A stretch of 64,000 nucleotides of DNA, from NCBI GenBank assembly GCA_947383835.1, contig CANDEV010000002.1:233225-297224 (forward strand), read 5' to 3'. Positions 24,992 through 34,039 of the stretch are shown piece after piece; position 1 is the first letter of the stretch, and the number at the start of each line of letters is the position of its first letter. The position numbers and the translations under genes are program-made. This DNA is from an uncultured Clostridia bacterium (GTDB lineage: Bacteria; Bacillota; Clostridia; Oscillospirales; Ruminococcaceae). The notes under the pieces were generated by a model. That model worked only from the letters and a program-made list of their open reading frames with translations, ran no database searches and was not told the DNA's origin.

Positions 24992-25495
24992 ATGAATAAA
25001 AGAATAGCTGTATATCCCGGAAGCTTCGATCCTGTTACCTTTGGGCACAGGGATATTATTCAGAGAGCTTCGCTGCTGTTTGACAGAGTAATAGTTCTTG
25101 TATCGGTAAATGCTGTAAAGAATCCAAGCTTTACAGCGGTCGAGCGCGTGAAGATGCTTGAAAAGGTCATCGACAGGGTTGATAATGTTGTTATTGATAT
25201 GTGGGACGGGCTTCTTGTGGACTATATAAAGCAGGTGGACGCCTGCGCGATAATCAAGGGTTTAAGGGCTGTTTCGGACTTTGAGTATGAATTCCAGATG
25301 GCTCTTGCAAATAAAATTCTTTATGACGGAGCGGAAACAGTATTCCTTACAACAAGCTCCGAAAATATGTACCTATCTTCCAGTGTTGTGAAGCAGATCG
25401 CTTCATTCGGCGGAGATATAAGCCATTTTGTTCCTGAGTGCATACTTGAGGACATTAAGGCAAGGCTTACCAAAAAGCCATCGGAAATCAAATAA
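24992..25495 (+). CDS. coaD: phosphopantetheine adenylyltransferase
   Basis: A 167-residue CoaD, catalysing the penultimate step of CoA synthesis. AVYPGSFDPVTFGHRDII carries the (T/H)xGH nucleotide motif, IIKGLRAVSDFEYE binds phosphopantetheine, and LSSSVVKQIASFGGDISHFVP is the ISSSxVR-like C-terminal signature. ATG 24992 gives the family start MNKRIAVYPGSFDP. The only ribosome site, AAAGGAG at 24951-24957, is 34 bases upstream; the gap holds a small CCGC/GCGG hairpin. Confidence 0.96.
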   Translation: MNKRIAVYPGSFDPVTFGHRDIIQRASLLFDRVIVLVSVNAVKNPSFTAVERVKMLEKVIDRVDNVVIDMWDGLLVDYIKQVDACAIIKGLRAVSDFEYEFQMALANKILYDGAETVFLTTSSENMYLSSSVVKQIASFGGDISHFVPECILEDIKARLTKKPSEIK

Positions 25496-25520
25496 ACAGG
25501 GATTGAAAGGATTGATAAAA

Positions 25521-26000
25521 ATGATAATTGACGATATTCTTGATATGATGGACGACCTTCTTGACAATGCACAGTCTGTTCCTTTTTCTGTAAAAAAATC
25601 CATTATAGACGGCGATCAGATGAGAGATTACATAAACGAGATACGTCTTAATCTTCCACAGGAGATAAAGCAGGCAAAGCTTATTGTTCGTGACCGTCAG
25701 TCGATCATTTCCGACGCTAACAAGGAGGCGGACACGATAATCCGACGCTCTGAGGAAAGAGCAAAGGTAATTGTCTCAAACGATGAGATCACAAAGGCTG
25801 CAAAAGCCCGCGCCGTTGAGATAACAAATCAGGCGCAGGCTAAGGCTAAGGAACTGAAAAACGCCGCAAACAAATATATTGACGATGTACTCGTAAAGAC
25901 TGAGGAAAGTCTTCAGCTTAATCTTGCGGATGTGAGAAAGACCCGTCAGGCAATAAGGACTATACCGTCACAGTCGCAGCAGATGCAGCAGAAAAAGTAA
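25521..26000 (+). CDS. coiled-coil protein, DivIVA/ATPase-subunit-like
   Basis: 159 residues, almost entirely charged helix. The segment from 40 to 130 (QEIKQAKLIVRDRQSIISDANKEADTIIRRSEERAK and following) is a coiled coil like that of DivIVA-type or V-ATPase subunit E/H-type annotations. Genes of this kind commonly follow coaD in Clostridia; the function is unknown. AAAGGA lies 9 bases before ATG 25521, 25 bp after coaD. A terminator follows. Confidence 0.75.
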   Translation: MIIDDILDMMDDLLDNAQSVPFSVKKSIIDGDQMRDYINEIRLNLPQEIKQAKLIVRDRQSIISDANKEADTIIRRSEERAKVIVSNDEITKAAKARAVEITNQAQAKAKELKNAANKYIDDVLVKTEESLQLNLADVRKTRQAIRTIPSQSQQMQQKK

Positions 26001-26013
26001 ATAACCGTATTAT

Positions 26014-26050
26014 ATGCTCCCGATGAAAATCGGGGGCATAATTATTTTAT
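26014..26050 (+). terminator. terminator after the coaD operon
   Basis: ATGCTCCCGAT, loop GAAA, ATCGGGGGCAT: an 11-bp stem with one T-G and a tetraloop, then AATTATTTTATT. Confidence 0.8.
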
Positions 26051-26121
26051 TAAATTTTTTTATTTTTCGCACATTTGCCGCAGATAAAACGTTATACATT
26101 ATGAGAGGAGGTTTTCCCAAG

Positions 26122-26571
26122 GTGGAGGAACTAACAGAAATTTACGACAAGATATACCGTTACTGCTTTTACAGGATAAGAAATTCCGCTGCCGCGGAGG
26201 ACGTTACACAGGAAGCCTTTCTCAAATATTTTTCCCAAAACAAAAGTCTTCGGCATGGGGAAGATATGGCGTATCTTTATACGATCGCAAAAAATCTTTG
26301 TATAGACCTTTTTCGCAAAAAGCAGACGGAAGAGCTTCCCGAGGAATATCCCGCAGAGGATTTCGCCGATAAAAGCGAGACGAAAATAGCTGTACGGACA
26401 GCTATGGAAAAGCTTGATGAGAGGAATAGGGAAGCTTTGATTCTGCGCTATATAGGAGGACTTTCGGTAAACGAGACCGCTGCAGCTATGGGAATATCGC
26501 GGTTTGCGGTACACCGTTTGGAGCGCGCCGCCCTTGCGGAAATGAAGAAAAATTTGAAAGGAGCGTTATAA
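26122..26571 (+). CDS. ECF-type RNA polymerase sigma factor
   Basis: A 149-residue extracytoplasmic-function sigma factor. Region 2 includes IYRYCFYRIRNSAAAEDVTQEAFLKYF and MAYLYTIAKNLCIDLFRKK; region 4 is LDERNREALILRYIGGLSVNETAAAMGISRFAVHRLERAAL. GTG 26122 is favoured because AGGAGG lies 10 bases upstream; ATG 26101 has no ribosome site. A membrane protein starts 2 bp after it, and then a four-gene ABC exporter follows. The sigma factor probably controls this export or stress operon, with the membrane protein as a possible anti-sigma. Confidence 0.9.
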   Translation: MEELTEIYDKIYRYCFYRIRNSAAAEDVTQEAFLKYFSQNKSLRHGEDMAYLYTIAKNLCIDLFRKKQTEELPEEYPAEDFADKSETKIAVRTAMEKLDERNREALILRYIGGLSVNETAAAMGISRFAVHRLERAALAEMKKNLKGAL

Positions 26572-26573
26572 TA

Positions 26574-27287
26574 ATGAATATCAAAAAGGAAATTTATAAT
26601 TCTGCCGAACCGCCCCCTCCAAAGGACAGGGACAATTTTTTAAAGGCATTGCCTTACCCTAAACTGACATATCCCGAATTTGTTCTTTTGCAGATAGGAT
26701 ATATACGCAAAAGAGTGTGGCTGCTTTCGGCTGCGGTACTGTTGACGGGGATAGGCACGGTCTGCATTATGCCCGAAAACGGCAGAATGATTATATGGAT
26801 AATGTCTGCACTTATACCGTTTTTGGCGGTGCTCACGGCGGCGGAAATTTCCCGCTCCGACATTTTCGGTATGTCCGAGATCGAGGCGGGGTGCAGGTTT
26901 GCTCTGCCGCAAGTTACAGGGGCGAGAATGATAATTTTGGGTATTTGCAATTTTGCGGTAATATCTGCGGTTACTGTGCTCACGGGAATTTATTCTCCAT
27001 TTGGTATCGCAAAGTCCGCGCTGTATATTCTTATGCCTTACGTTTTCGTGTGTGGATTTTCACTTGCGGTATTCGATAAGACGAGGGGACAGGACGGCGT
27101 TTTCATAAGCGGGGCAGCGGCTCTTGCGGTAAGCCTCGCGGGAATTATTTTTAACAGAAGCTTTTACGGCGGACAGATGATGAATATTTTCAGTGTGGCG
27201 CTCTGTATTGTAGGTACAGCTTTGATGACAGTCAATATCAAAAAAATACTGGTTGGAAAGGAAATTTATTATGGAATTAAGGATTGA
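26574..27287 (+). CDS. membrane protein downstream of ECF sigma factor
   Basis: 237 residues with a cytoplasmic N-terminus of about 45 residues and six hydrophobic segments (roughly 48-66, 70-90, 118-138, 143-165, 173-192, 200-222). No zinc anti-sigma motif (HxxxCxxC) is seen, so an anti-sigma role rests only on position. AAAGGAG lies upstream, 2 bp after the sigma factor; its last 17 bases overlap the ABC ATPase gene, showing tight coupling to the exporter. Confidence 0.75.
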   Translation: MNIKKEIYNSAEPPPPKDRDNFLKALPYPKLTYPEFVLLQIGYIRKRVWLLSAAVLLTGIGTVCIMPENGRMIIWIMSALIPFLAVLTAAEISRSDIFGMSEIEAGCRFALPQVTGARMIILGICNFAVISAVTVLTGIYSPFGIAKSALYILMPYVFVCGFSLAVFDKTRGQDGVFISGAAALAVSLAGIIFNRSFYGGQMMNIFSVALCIVGTALMTVNIKKILVGKEIYYGIKD

Positions 27288-28140
27288 CCGTGTTACAAAA
27301 AATTACGGCAGCAAAATAGCCTGCGACAGGCTTTCGATAACTCTCGGAAAGGGCGTTTACGGACTCCTCGGCGCGAACGGAGCGGGCAAGACCACTCTTA
27401 TGCGTATGATGTGCGGCATTTTAAATCCCACCTCGGGGAGTATCTCCTATGACGGGATAGATGTTTCCCGTGAAGAATATCGGGACGTTCTCGGCTATCT
27501 GCCACAGGATTTCGGGTATTATCCCGAATTTACGGCACAGGATTTTATGATGTATATTGCCGCGTTAAAGGGTATACCCAAAAGCAAGGCGAAAGCCAAA
27601 ACCGCAGAACTTTTGGAAACTGTTTCTCTGAAAAACGAGGCGAAAAAAAAGATAAAGACATTTTCGGGTGGAATGAAGCAGCGGCTCGGTATAGCGCAGG
27701 CTTTGCTGAACGACCCGAAAATACTGGTGCTGGACGAACCTACCGCAGGGCTTGACCCAAAGGAGAGAGTAAAGTTCCGAAATATCATTTCCCGTATGGG
27801 TGCGGACAGGATAATCCTGCTTTCAACACACATTGTTTCTGATATTGAGCATATTGCCAACACGATACTTGTTATGAAAAACGGTCAGCTTATCCATGAT
27901 GGGTCGCTGGAGGAGATAATCGCGGTGATAAAGGGCAAGGTGTGGGAGTGTACCGTTACGCAGGAGCTTGCGGACGGATTTACAGAAAAATATCCTGTCA
28001 TTAACACAAGGAACGAGGGGGACATGGTTTTCCTGCGTTTAGTTTGCGATGAAAAGCCTTGTGAAAACGCGGCGGGCGTCGAGGCTACGCTGGAGGACTT
28101 GTATCTTTATTATTTCAGCGAAGATGAAAGGGCGGAATGA
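27271..28140 (+). CDS. ABC exporter ATP-binding protein
   Basis: A 289-residue ABC ATPase of the drug/bacteriocin exporter type. Walker A is GLLGANGAGKTTLMRM, Q-loop LPQDFGYYPEF, signature FSGGMKQRLGIAQALL, Walker B ILVLDEPTAGLDP and H-loop LSTHIVSDIEH. The C-terminal 70 residues are a substrate-specific extension. ATG 27271 follows AAAGGA. It serves three consecutive permease genes. Confidence 0.95.
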   Translation: MELRIDRVTKNYGSKIACDRLSITLGKGVYGLLGANGAGKTTLMRMMCGILNPTSGSISYDGIDVSREEYRDVLGYLPQDFGYYPEFTAQDFMMYIAALKGIPKSKAKAKTAELLETVSLKNEAKKKIKTFSGGMKQRLGIAQALLNDPKILVLDEPTAGLDPKERVKFRNIISRMGADRIILLSTHIVSDIEHIANTILVMKNGQLIHDGSLEEIIAVIKGKVWECTVTQELADGFTEKYPVINTRNEGDMVFLRLVCDEKPCENAAGVEATLEDLYLYYFSEDERAE

Positions 28141-28141
28141 T

Positions 28142-29368
28142 ATGGATATCTTCAAATGGGAAATACGGAAAATATGGCGTAGAACGTCCACAAAGGTTGT
28201 CATTGTCATGGCTGTCGCTTATGTGGTTTTTTCGACGATATACAACAGCGTATACAATCTCGGCAGTACCCGAAGCGAGGGCTTTGGAAAAAATCCCGAC
28301 GGTATTTCTCAGATAGCGGAGCAGTACAAATATGCTGACGGTTTTGGCGGAGAACTGACGGAGGAGTCTTTAATCAAGGTATACGACCGGATACAGGCTG
28401 CCTATGCTCCCGAAAATATTGTTGAATTCCCCGACGGCAGCAAGGGAATTACCAACGATGTGTGGAACGAGTATATTACGCCTATAAAAGGTCAGGCAAA
28501 TCTTATGATGAGCCTTTGCAGATTTGATCCGGAATACAACAGTATTTACAAATATGACGACATACCCCGCAGCTTTGCCGAAAATTTTTATGAAATACGC
28601 AATAAATCGGCGGAGCAGTTTATTTCCACACAGGTATTGGACGAAAAGGACAGACAGTTTTTTCTTGCAAAAAACACTGAAATAAAAACTCCGTTTAAAT
28701 ATGATTGGTTCGATGGACAGCGTATATATCTTGAAATAATGTCGCCTATTCCCCTTATAATCGCGCTTATTGCCGCAGTGTTTATCTCGCCGGTGTATGC
28801 GCTTGAATATCAGCAGAAAACCGACAGCGTTGTGCTGAGTGCGCGGCGCGGCAGGGGCAGGCTGGCGTTTGCAAAGCTTGCCGCGGCGGCTGTGTTTTCA
28901 TCTGTTGTGTACCTGCTCTGCATGGGTATTTACGTTGCGGGGCAGCTTATTTTCTGCGGAACAAGAGCGCTGGACTGTCCTATACAGCTTATAAAGCCTA
29001 TCGCCGCCGTGCCTATGACGATATTTCAGGCGGAGCTTTACCTTATCGCTTTGGGATTTTTATCCTGTATTGCCATAACCGCGGTGACGCTTCTTCTGTC
29101 ATCTGTTATGAATATTGTTTTTCCTGCGGCGGCATCGGCTATGCTTGTAATTATCGTACCAATGCTGATGTCGGGAGCAGTACCCGAAAGTTGTAGCTTT
29201 ATAACTGCAATTATTCCGTTTATGAGTGACTACACTGAGCTTTTCCGTACAAATATATATTTTCACATCTGGTCGCCGTATCTGATGATAGCCGCTCCTA
29301 TACTTATTTTTATTATATGCGCTCCAATTGCAGCATGGAAATTCAGTAAACATCAGACCGTGAAATAA
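28142..29368 (+). CDS. ABC exporter permease 1
   Basis: A 408-residue ABC-2 type permease: helix at about 20-38, a large extracytoplasmic loop of about 150 residues, then five helices from 200 onward. The loop-helix junction TDSVVLSARRGRGRLAFAKLAAA matches equivalent segments in the next two proteins (LSSRYGKTVTYGAKM and LSSKHGKGLVIGAKL), so the three permeases are paralogues. It begins 1 bp after the ATPase stop. Confidence 0.9.
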   Translation: MDIFKWEIRKIWRRTSTKVVIVMAVAYVVFSTIYNSVYNLGSTRSEGFGKNPDGISQIAEQYKYADGFGGELTEESLIKVYDRIQAAYAPENIVEFPDGSKGITNDVWNEYITPIKGQANLMMSLCRFDPEYNSIYKYDDIPRSFAENFYEIRNKSAEQFISTQVLDEKDRQFFLAKNTEIKTPFKYDWFDGQRIYLEIMSPIPLIIALIAAVFISPVYALEYQQKTDSVVLSARRGRGRLAFAKLAAAAVFSSVVYLLCMGIYVAGQLIFCGTRALDCPIQLIKPIAAVPMTIFQAELYLIALGFLSCIAITAVTLLLSSVMNIVFPAAASAMLVIIVPMLMSGAVPESCSFITAIIPFMSDYTELFRTNIYFHIWSPYLMIAAPILIFIICAPIAAWKFSKHQTVK

Positions 29369-29386
29369 TTTCGGAGGTTTGGAAAA

Positions 29387-30589
29387 ATGTTTTTTACACT
29401 TTTAAAATTTGAATTCAAAAAGTTGTTAAAGAAAAAATCCACTTGGATAGCCCTTGCCGTCAGCGCGCTTTGCGTACCGGCAAGCTTGCTTATAAACATA
29501 TTATTTTATGAAATGAGTATTGACACGGAACGCGGCAGCATTTCGGAGGGTTACCGCGTCGTGCTGAAAGCGGATATTGAGCAGGACAAGGAGCTGTCCG
29601 GAATGGCGTTAGACGACGATTTTATCGCGTTCCTGCGGGAGACGGAAAAGGTTTCCGACATAGGAGAAAGCTACGATAAAAATTCCATGGAGTACATCAA
29701 ATATGTAAGAGCCTACGACAACGCGCGGACGCTCATAGAAACGGTAAACGGCTATTATGAAAAAAGCCTTGCCGAAATTACCGCCGAGGATTTTTACCGC
29801 TCCCGTGCCAAATATATGGAGGACGAATGGGACTACTATTGCCTTAACGAGGGCGAAAAGCAGTACCTGAAGGCTTTGGACGAAAAAACTGCCAAGCCGT
29901 TTATATATCGGTATTGTTATGGCTACGGCGTTATTGTGCAGGCGATTGCTATCGGCGGCGTAGTGGTTATTTTCGCGGCGGCGGTATGCGTATCGGGAAT
30001 TTTCACTCAGGACAAGCGTACAAAAGCTGACAGGACAGTACTTTCCTCCCGATACGGTAAGACTGTGACATACGGCGCGAAAATGCTTGCGGCTGCGGCT
30101 TTTACGGTGTCCTGCTTTCTGCTTACGGCTGTTTCGGGGATCATACTTGTGGCATCATTTTTCGGCATGGAGGGCTTTGACGCGCCTATGCAGATAATAG
30201 ATATTCACCTTGCCCTTGACATTACCTGCGGTGAGGCAATGCTCGCGCTTATAGGCATGGGTATTGCCGAGGGTGTGATCCTTTCTGCGTTATGTATGAT
30301 AATTTCCGAAATAACTTCAAGCGGAACGCCCGCGCTCGTTACAATGTTTGTAATGCTCATGGTGGGAAATATGCTGGACGTTGACCCGTCCCATAGGGTA
30401 CTTGCGCGCTTGTGGAACATTCTTCCCACAAAGGCGGCGGCTTTCGGCAACGCTTTTTCGGAAAAGCTGTTCTGCTTCGGAGGAAAATATTTCTTTGCAT
30501 ATCAGGCTGCGCCGATAATATATTTTATAATTTCCGCCGCTTTGATAATGTGGGGATATTTGCACTATAAACGGTATCAACCAAAATAA
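29387..30589 (+). CDS. ABC exporter permease 2
   Basis: A 400-residue paralogue of the neighbouring permeases with the same plan: N-terminal helix (20-40), large acidic outer loop (45-180), then helices from about 185. The shared motif DRTVLSSRYGKTVTYGAKMLAAAAF follows the second helix. GGAGG lies before ATG 29387. No substrate is evident; similar multi-permease modules handle peptides or self-immunity. Confidence 0.9.
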   Translation: MFFTLLKFEFKKLLKKKSTWIALAVSALCVPASLLINILFYEMSIDTERGSISEGYRVVLKADIEQDKELSGMALDDDFIAFLRETEKVSDIGESYDKNSMEYIKYVRAYDNARTLIETVNGYYEKSLAEITAEDFYRSRAKYMEDEWDYYCLNEGEKQYLKALDEKTAKPFIYRYCYGYGVIVQAIAIGGVVVIFAAAVCVSGIFTQDKRTKADRTVLSSRYGKTVTYGAKMLAAAAFTVSCFLLTAVSGIILVASFFGMEGFDAPMQIIDIHLALDITCGEAMLALIGMGIAEGVILSALCMIISEITSSGTPALVTMFVMLMVGNMLDVDPSHRVLARLWNILPTKAAAFGNAFSEKLFCFGGKYFFAYQAAPIIYFIISAALIMWGYLHYKRYQPK

Positions 30590-30605
30590 ATTTAAGGAGG
30601 AAAAT

Positions 30606-31832
30606 ATGAATTTATTTTTCGATATTTTAGGTTATGAATTTAAAAAGACCCTCTGCAAAAGGCGGACGGTCATAACGCTTGCTTTGGTGTTGATTTTGGG
30701 CGCGTTAAGCGTTTTCGGCACTATTATCGGCAATTACTACTATTATGATGAAAACGGGAACGAGTTCGCCGTTTCCCGATACGAGGACGAAATGCTTGAC
30801 AGAAAATACGGTGAGGAGCTTTCCGGACGTGTCATTGACGCGGACTTGATAATGGAGGCTGTCGAGGCGTACAAGCAAGTGCCTATGAACGGCAGTATAC
30901 ATTACACCAACACGCCCGAATATCAGCAAACGGCAAGAAAATACAGCGAAATTTACGGCATTGTGAGGTGGGTGCTTGACTTGAACAGTGTAGAGGATTT
31001 TCAAAGTCTTACCCGCGAACAGGCGGAACAGTTCAACAGGATTTTCAGAGAAAACAGGCAGTATGTTATTGATAATTCCCAAATAAGTGAAAATGTGCGG
31101 GCATACTGGCAAAAATGCCTGGAAGAATCCCCCGAAACGCTGACATACGAATACAGCGGCGGTTACAGTAGATTTGTGACAATAATGTACACCACAGCCA
31201 TTATGGCGGGTGCGGCAATCTCTATCATTATCGCGGGTATTTTTTCGGAGGAATACACCAGCGGGGCAGTGAGCCTGATACTGTCCTCAAAGCACGGCAA
31301 GGGACTTGTTATCGGCGCAAAGCTTGTGACTGCGCTTACTGTTGCGGCAGCGCTGATTATCCTGCTGACAGCTATAAACTACGCTGAAACAATGATAGTA
31401 TGGGGCAGCGGCGGCGCAGACGGCTCGCTTATAATGCTGGGAAATATTTTCCCGTACAACATGACCATAGGTCGGAGCGCACTGCTGTATTCGGTTTGCG
31501 TGCTTGCGGCGTGTCTGCTTTTCGCGGCAATTACCTCGCTGCTTTCGGCGCTGTTCAAAACGCCGTTCAGTACTGTTGTAATAATGGCGATACTTTTGAT
31601 TGTCCCAATGTTTATAACCGTTCCCAATGGTTCGCCTATTTGGTTGTATACTCTTGAAAACCTGCTGCCGACAAATATGATGGCGTACTGGGGTGCGATG
31701 TATGAGTATCAGTACGAAATTTTCGGAGCAATAATACCGCCCTATATTTTCCTGCCGACTTTTTCGGCAATTGTCTCATGTATTTGTGTAATTTTTGCGT
31801 ACCGCATCTTTAAAAAGCATCAAATAAGCTAA
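30606..31832 (+). CDS. ABC exporter permease 3
   Basis: The 408-residue third paralogue, with N-terminal helix (20-40), outer loop to about 190, then helices. The shared motif is AVSLILSSKHGKGLVIGAKLVTALTV. AAGGAGG lies 5 bases before ATG 30606. It is last in the ECF sigma/ABC operon and is followed by a strong bidirectional terminator. Confidence 0.9.
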   Translation: MNLFFDILGYEFKKTLCKRRTVITLALVLILGALSVFGTIIGNYYYYDENGNEFAVSRYEDEMLDRKYGEELSGRVIDADLIMEAVEAYKQVPMNGSIHYTNTPEYQQTARKYSEIYGIVRWVLDLNSVEDFQSLTREQAEQFNRIFRENRQYVIDNSQISENVRAYWQKCLEESPETLTYEYSGGYSRFVTIMYTTAIMAGAAISIIIAGIFSEEYTSGAVSLILSSKHGKGLVIGAKLVTALTVAAALIILLTAINYAETMIVWGSGGADGSLIMLGNIFPYNMTIGRSALLYSVCVLAACLLFAAITSLLSALFKTPFSTVVIMAILLIVPMFITVPNGSPIWLYTLENLLPTNMMAYWGAMYEYQYEIFGAIIPPYIFLPTFSAIVSCICVIFAYRIFKKHQIS

Positions 31833-31836
31833 AAAA

Positions 31837-31876
31837 CGGCTGTCCGAAATTTTTAATTCGGGCAGCCGCTTTTTAT
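31837..31876. terminator. bidirectional terminator between ABC operon and dnaI-like gene
   Basis: CGGCTGTCCGAA and TTCGGGCAGCCG form a 12-bp stem (one T-G), with CTTTTT on one side and AAAAAA on the other. Confidence 0.9.
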
Positions 31877-32865
31877 ATTTCATTTCTTAACCGTTTTATT
31901 TGACGAATGTCCTCGCCGACAAATAAAAGGGTGGTGAACGTTCCAAAAATCCTTGAAATAATTCTGTCGTTGTAATTTTTTTGAAGCTCCGCCGAAGAAA
32001 GATTACTGCTGATAATTGTGGGAAGTCCAAGATTAATTCGGGAGTTGACGATATTGTACAGAGCGGACTCATAAAAATTTGAGCGAAATTCCGAGCCTAA
32101 GTCATCAAGGACAAGCAGGTCGGTGTTTATAAGTATTTGCATGGTGTCCGATTCGGAATCTTCCGAACGACCGAAATGCTCCCTTTCGATAAGCCTGAGA
32201 TAGTTAAGCAGCGATCCGTAAGCGGCGGTATATCCGCGCTCTGTAACTCTTTTTGCGATGGCAAGAGAAATATGAGTCTTTCCCACTCCGGTTTTTCCGA
32301 AAAGGAAAAGGCTGGGAGAATTACGTGAAAAGCTGTCGGCGTAATCGAGACAAAATTTTAGGTTCTCCTCCATTTTTTTGCGGCAGTCAATGCCGTTTTC
32401 CTGCTTGCTGTCATAGTAAGAGAGGGAAAAGTGCTCGAAATCGCATTTTGGCATATTTGCTTCGGAATTTAGCTTTTCTACCGCGAGACGGTTAAGAAGC
32501 TCCTTATAGCAAACGCATCTGTCGCCTCCTATGTAACCTCTGTCATTGCAGATTCGGCATGAATACTGCGCTTCAAGATGATTTTCTGGGAAGCCGTTTT
32601 GCTTCAAAAGCCGTTTTATCATTGCCTGACCCTGCAAATTCTGATTTTTTATCCTTTCAAAGTTGCTTCTGAAGTCTCCATCTTTTTTTATTATAAGCTT
32701 TGAAAGCTCTATGCTTGTGCTTGAAAGCTGCCGCCGTATTTCGGCTATTTCGGGTATTTTTCTTTCCGCTTCGGCAATATTAAGATCGAGCCTGCTCTCC
32801 GCTTTGAGCCGTCTGTTGTTCAGCGTCTGCTCGGCTTGTTCGTAGAGCCGTTTATCGTATGACAT
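31873..32865 (-). CDS. DnaC/DnaI-type helicase loader ATPase
   Basis: A 330-residue AAA+ protein of the DnaI/DnaC family, which loads the replicative helicase. The N-terminal half has a basic coiled stretch and a zinc site (CRICNDRGYIGGDRCVCY, about 105-122). The ATPase half has Walker A FLFGKTGVGKTHISLAIA, Walker B LLVLDDLGSEF and sensor/arginine region NYNDRIISRIFG. GAGAGGAG lies 9 bases before the ATG. It follows dnaD by 22 bp on the same strand, the primosome pairing usual in Clostridia. Confidence 0.94.
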   Translation of the reverse strand: MSYDKRLYEQAEQTLNNRRLKAESRLDLNIAEAERKIPEIAEIRRQLSSTSIELSKLIIKKDGDFRSNFERIKNQNLQGQAMIKRLLKQNGFPENHLEAQYSCRICNDRGYIGGDRCVCYKELLNRLAVEKLNSEANMPKCDFEHFSLSYYDSKQENGIDCRKKMEENLKFCLDYADSFSRNSPSLFLFGKTGVGKTHISLAIAKRVTERGYTAAYGSLLNYLRLIEREHFGRSEDSESDTMQILINTDLLVLDDLGSEFRSNFYESALYNIVNSRINLGLPTIISSNLSSAELQKNYNDRIISRIFGTFTTLLFVGEDIRQIKRLRNEI

Positions 32866-32887
32866 ATGATCATGCTCCTCTCATAGT

Positions 32888-33892
32888 CTATTTCTTTATT
32901 TTGGGGGTGTTGTTCATGGCGTGAGCGACCAGCAGATCGAGATTGTATGAATGTTCCCCGCCGCCCTCTGCTGAAATACTGTTTTGTGCTTGCTGTGTTT
33001 GCAAACTGCGCCTGTCCGCCTCAGTTTTGGCTTCTGTAACAGTAGTAATGCCGTTCTCCTGCCAACCTATTATAATTTTATTCATATAGCTGAATTTTAC
33101 CTTGCCGATATTGTCGACAGTCTTTTCATAGGCGTAAATTACTAAGTCAATGGAAACGCCTTTATCAGACCATTCTTTCAGAAATTTCCTTTCGGTAGGT
33201 GTAAGTGTGCGGTTAAGTCCAAGTTTTGCGGCAGCCTGTCCCTCAAACGAGTAGTAATTTTTAAGCCTATTGATTTCACGCATGGCAAGTTCATGGCTAT
33301 TTATATTGTTTTCATGCCAATTTATAGCAATTTTCTCCACATAATTCATATTTGCTTTACCGGTCTGTTTTGCCAGATTCATTATCATCAGCAGCAGATC
33401 GGGAGCAATGCTGTAGTAGTCCTGAAGCCATATAAGAGTTCTCTGCTCGGTATAGTTAAGTATCTTCCCAAAAGCGTTTTCGGCGGAATCAAACAGAAAT
33501 TTTATTTCGTCAGAGCTGTTTACCCTTTCGGCTATTTCCTCGGGAGAGATCATTTTTGCGGCTTTTTCCTTTGCTCTTTGTTCAGCAGCGGTGTTTGTTG
33601 CATGAGTGTGGGCATTTTCCGTAACTTCTTTTGTCGGTACGGCAGCAGGCTGACTTCCGTCCTGATAAAGAACCCCCACTTGCTGCCAGTAGGAAACGGC
33701 GTCCTCTGCGTCCTCGGACGAAATATCCAGAATATCTGAAAAAGCTCCAAAATCAATGTCGGTAATTTTATTTTTAAGTATGTACAGCAGAAGCTTTACA
33801 GCCTTTCCGCTTGCAAGCTTTAAGCAGTCTGCCGCGAAATCTGGTACGGCGAAAACTCCGTCGCCTCCATTCCAGTTTACCATATATTTCAT
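32888..33892 (-). CDS. dnaD: DnaD-domain primosome protein
   Basis: A 334-residue DnaD/DnaB-like replication initiation protein. The N-terminal 80 residues form a winged-helix (LASGKAVKLLLYILKNKITDIDFGAFSDILDIS). Two DnaB_2 repeats follow, each with the signature: YVEKIAINWHENNINS (about 205-220) and YMNKIIIGWQENGITT (about 275-290), the YxxxIxxxWxxxxixT motif. AAGGAG is 13 bases before the ATG. It is co-transcribed with the helicase loader. Confidence 0.93.
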   Translation of the reverse strand: MKYMVNWNGGDGVFAVPDFAADCLKLASGKAVKLLLYILKNKITDIDFGAFSDILDISSEDAEDAVSYWQQVGVLYQDGSQPAAVPTKEVTENAHTHATNTAAEQRAKEKAAKMISPEEIAERVNSSDEIKFLFDSAENAFGKILNYTEQRTLIWLQDYYSIAPDLLLMIMNLAKQTGKANMNYVEKIAINWHENNINSHELAMREINRLKNYYSFEGQAAAKLGLNRTLTPTERKFLKEWSDKGVSIDLVIYAYEKTVDNIGKVKFSYMNKIIIGWQENGITTVTEAKTEADRRSLQTQQAQNSISAEGGGEHSYNLDLLVAHAMNNTPKIKK

Positions 33893-33937
33893 GTTTACAG
33901 TATTGCTCCTTGAGAAAAATTTTTACATAACAAAAAT

Positions 33938-33943
33938 ATTATA
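33938..33943 (-). promoter_or_regulatory. extended -10 promoter element for dnaD
   Basis: TGTGCTATAAT on the minus strand, 45 bases upstream of the dnaD start. No convincing -35. Confidence 0.5.
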
Positions 33944-33973
33944 GCACATTTTGAAAAAAATTTCACTATAAAC

Positions 33974-34002
33974 TTGACCAAAAAATTTTTTTGTGATATC
34001 CT
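33974..34002 (+). promoter_or_regulatory. promoter for the 34040 gene
   Basis: TTGACC and TATCCT with 17 bp spacing, divergent from the dnaD promoter. Confidence 0.5.
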
Positions 34003-34039
34003 ATAAAAAAAGGGTGTTGAAAGGAGCAATTTTAACATA

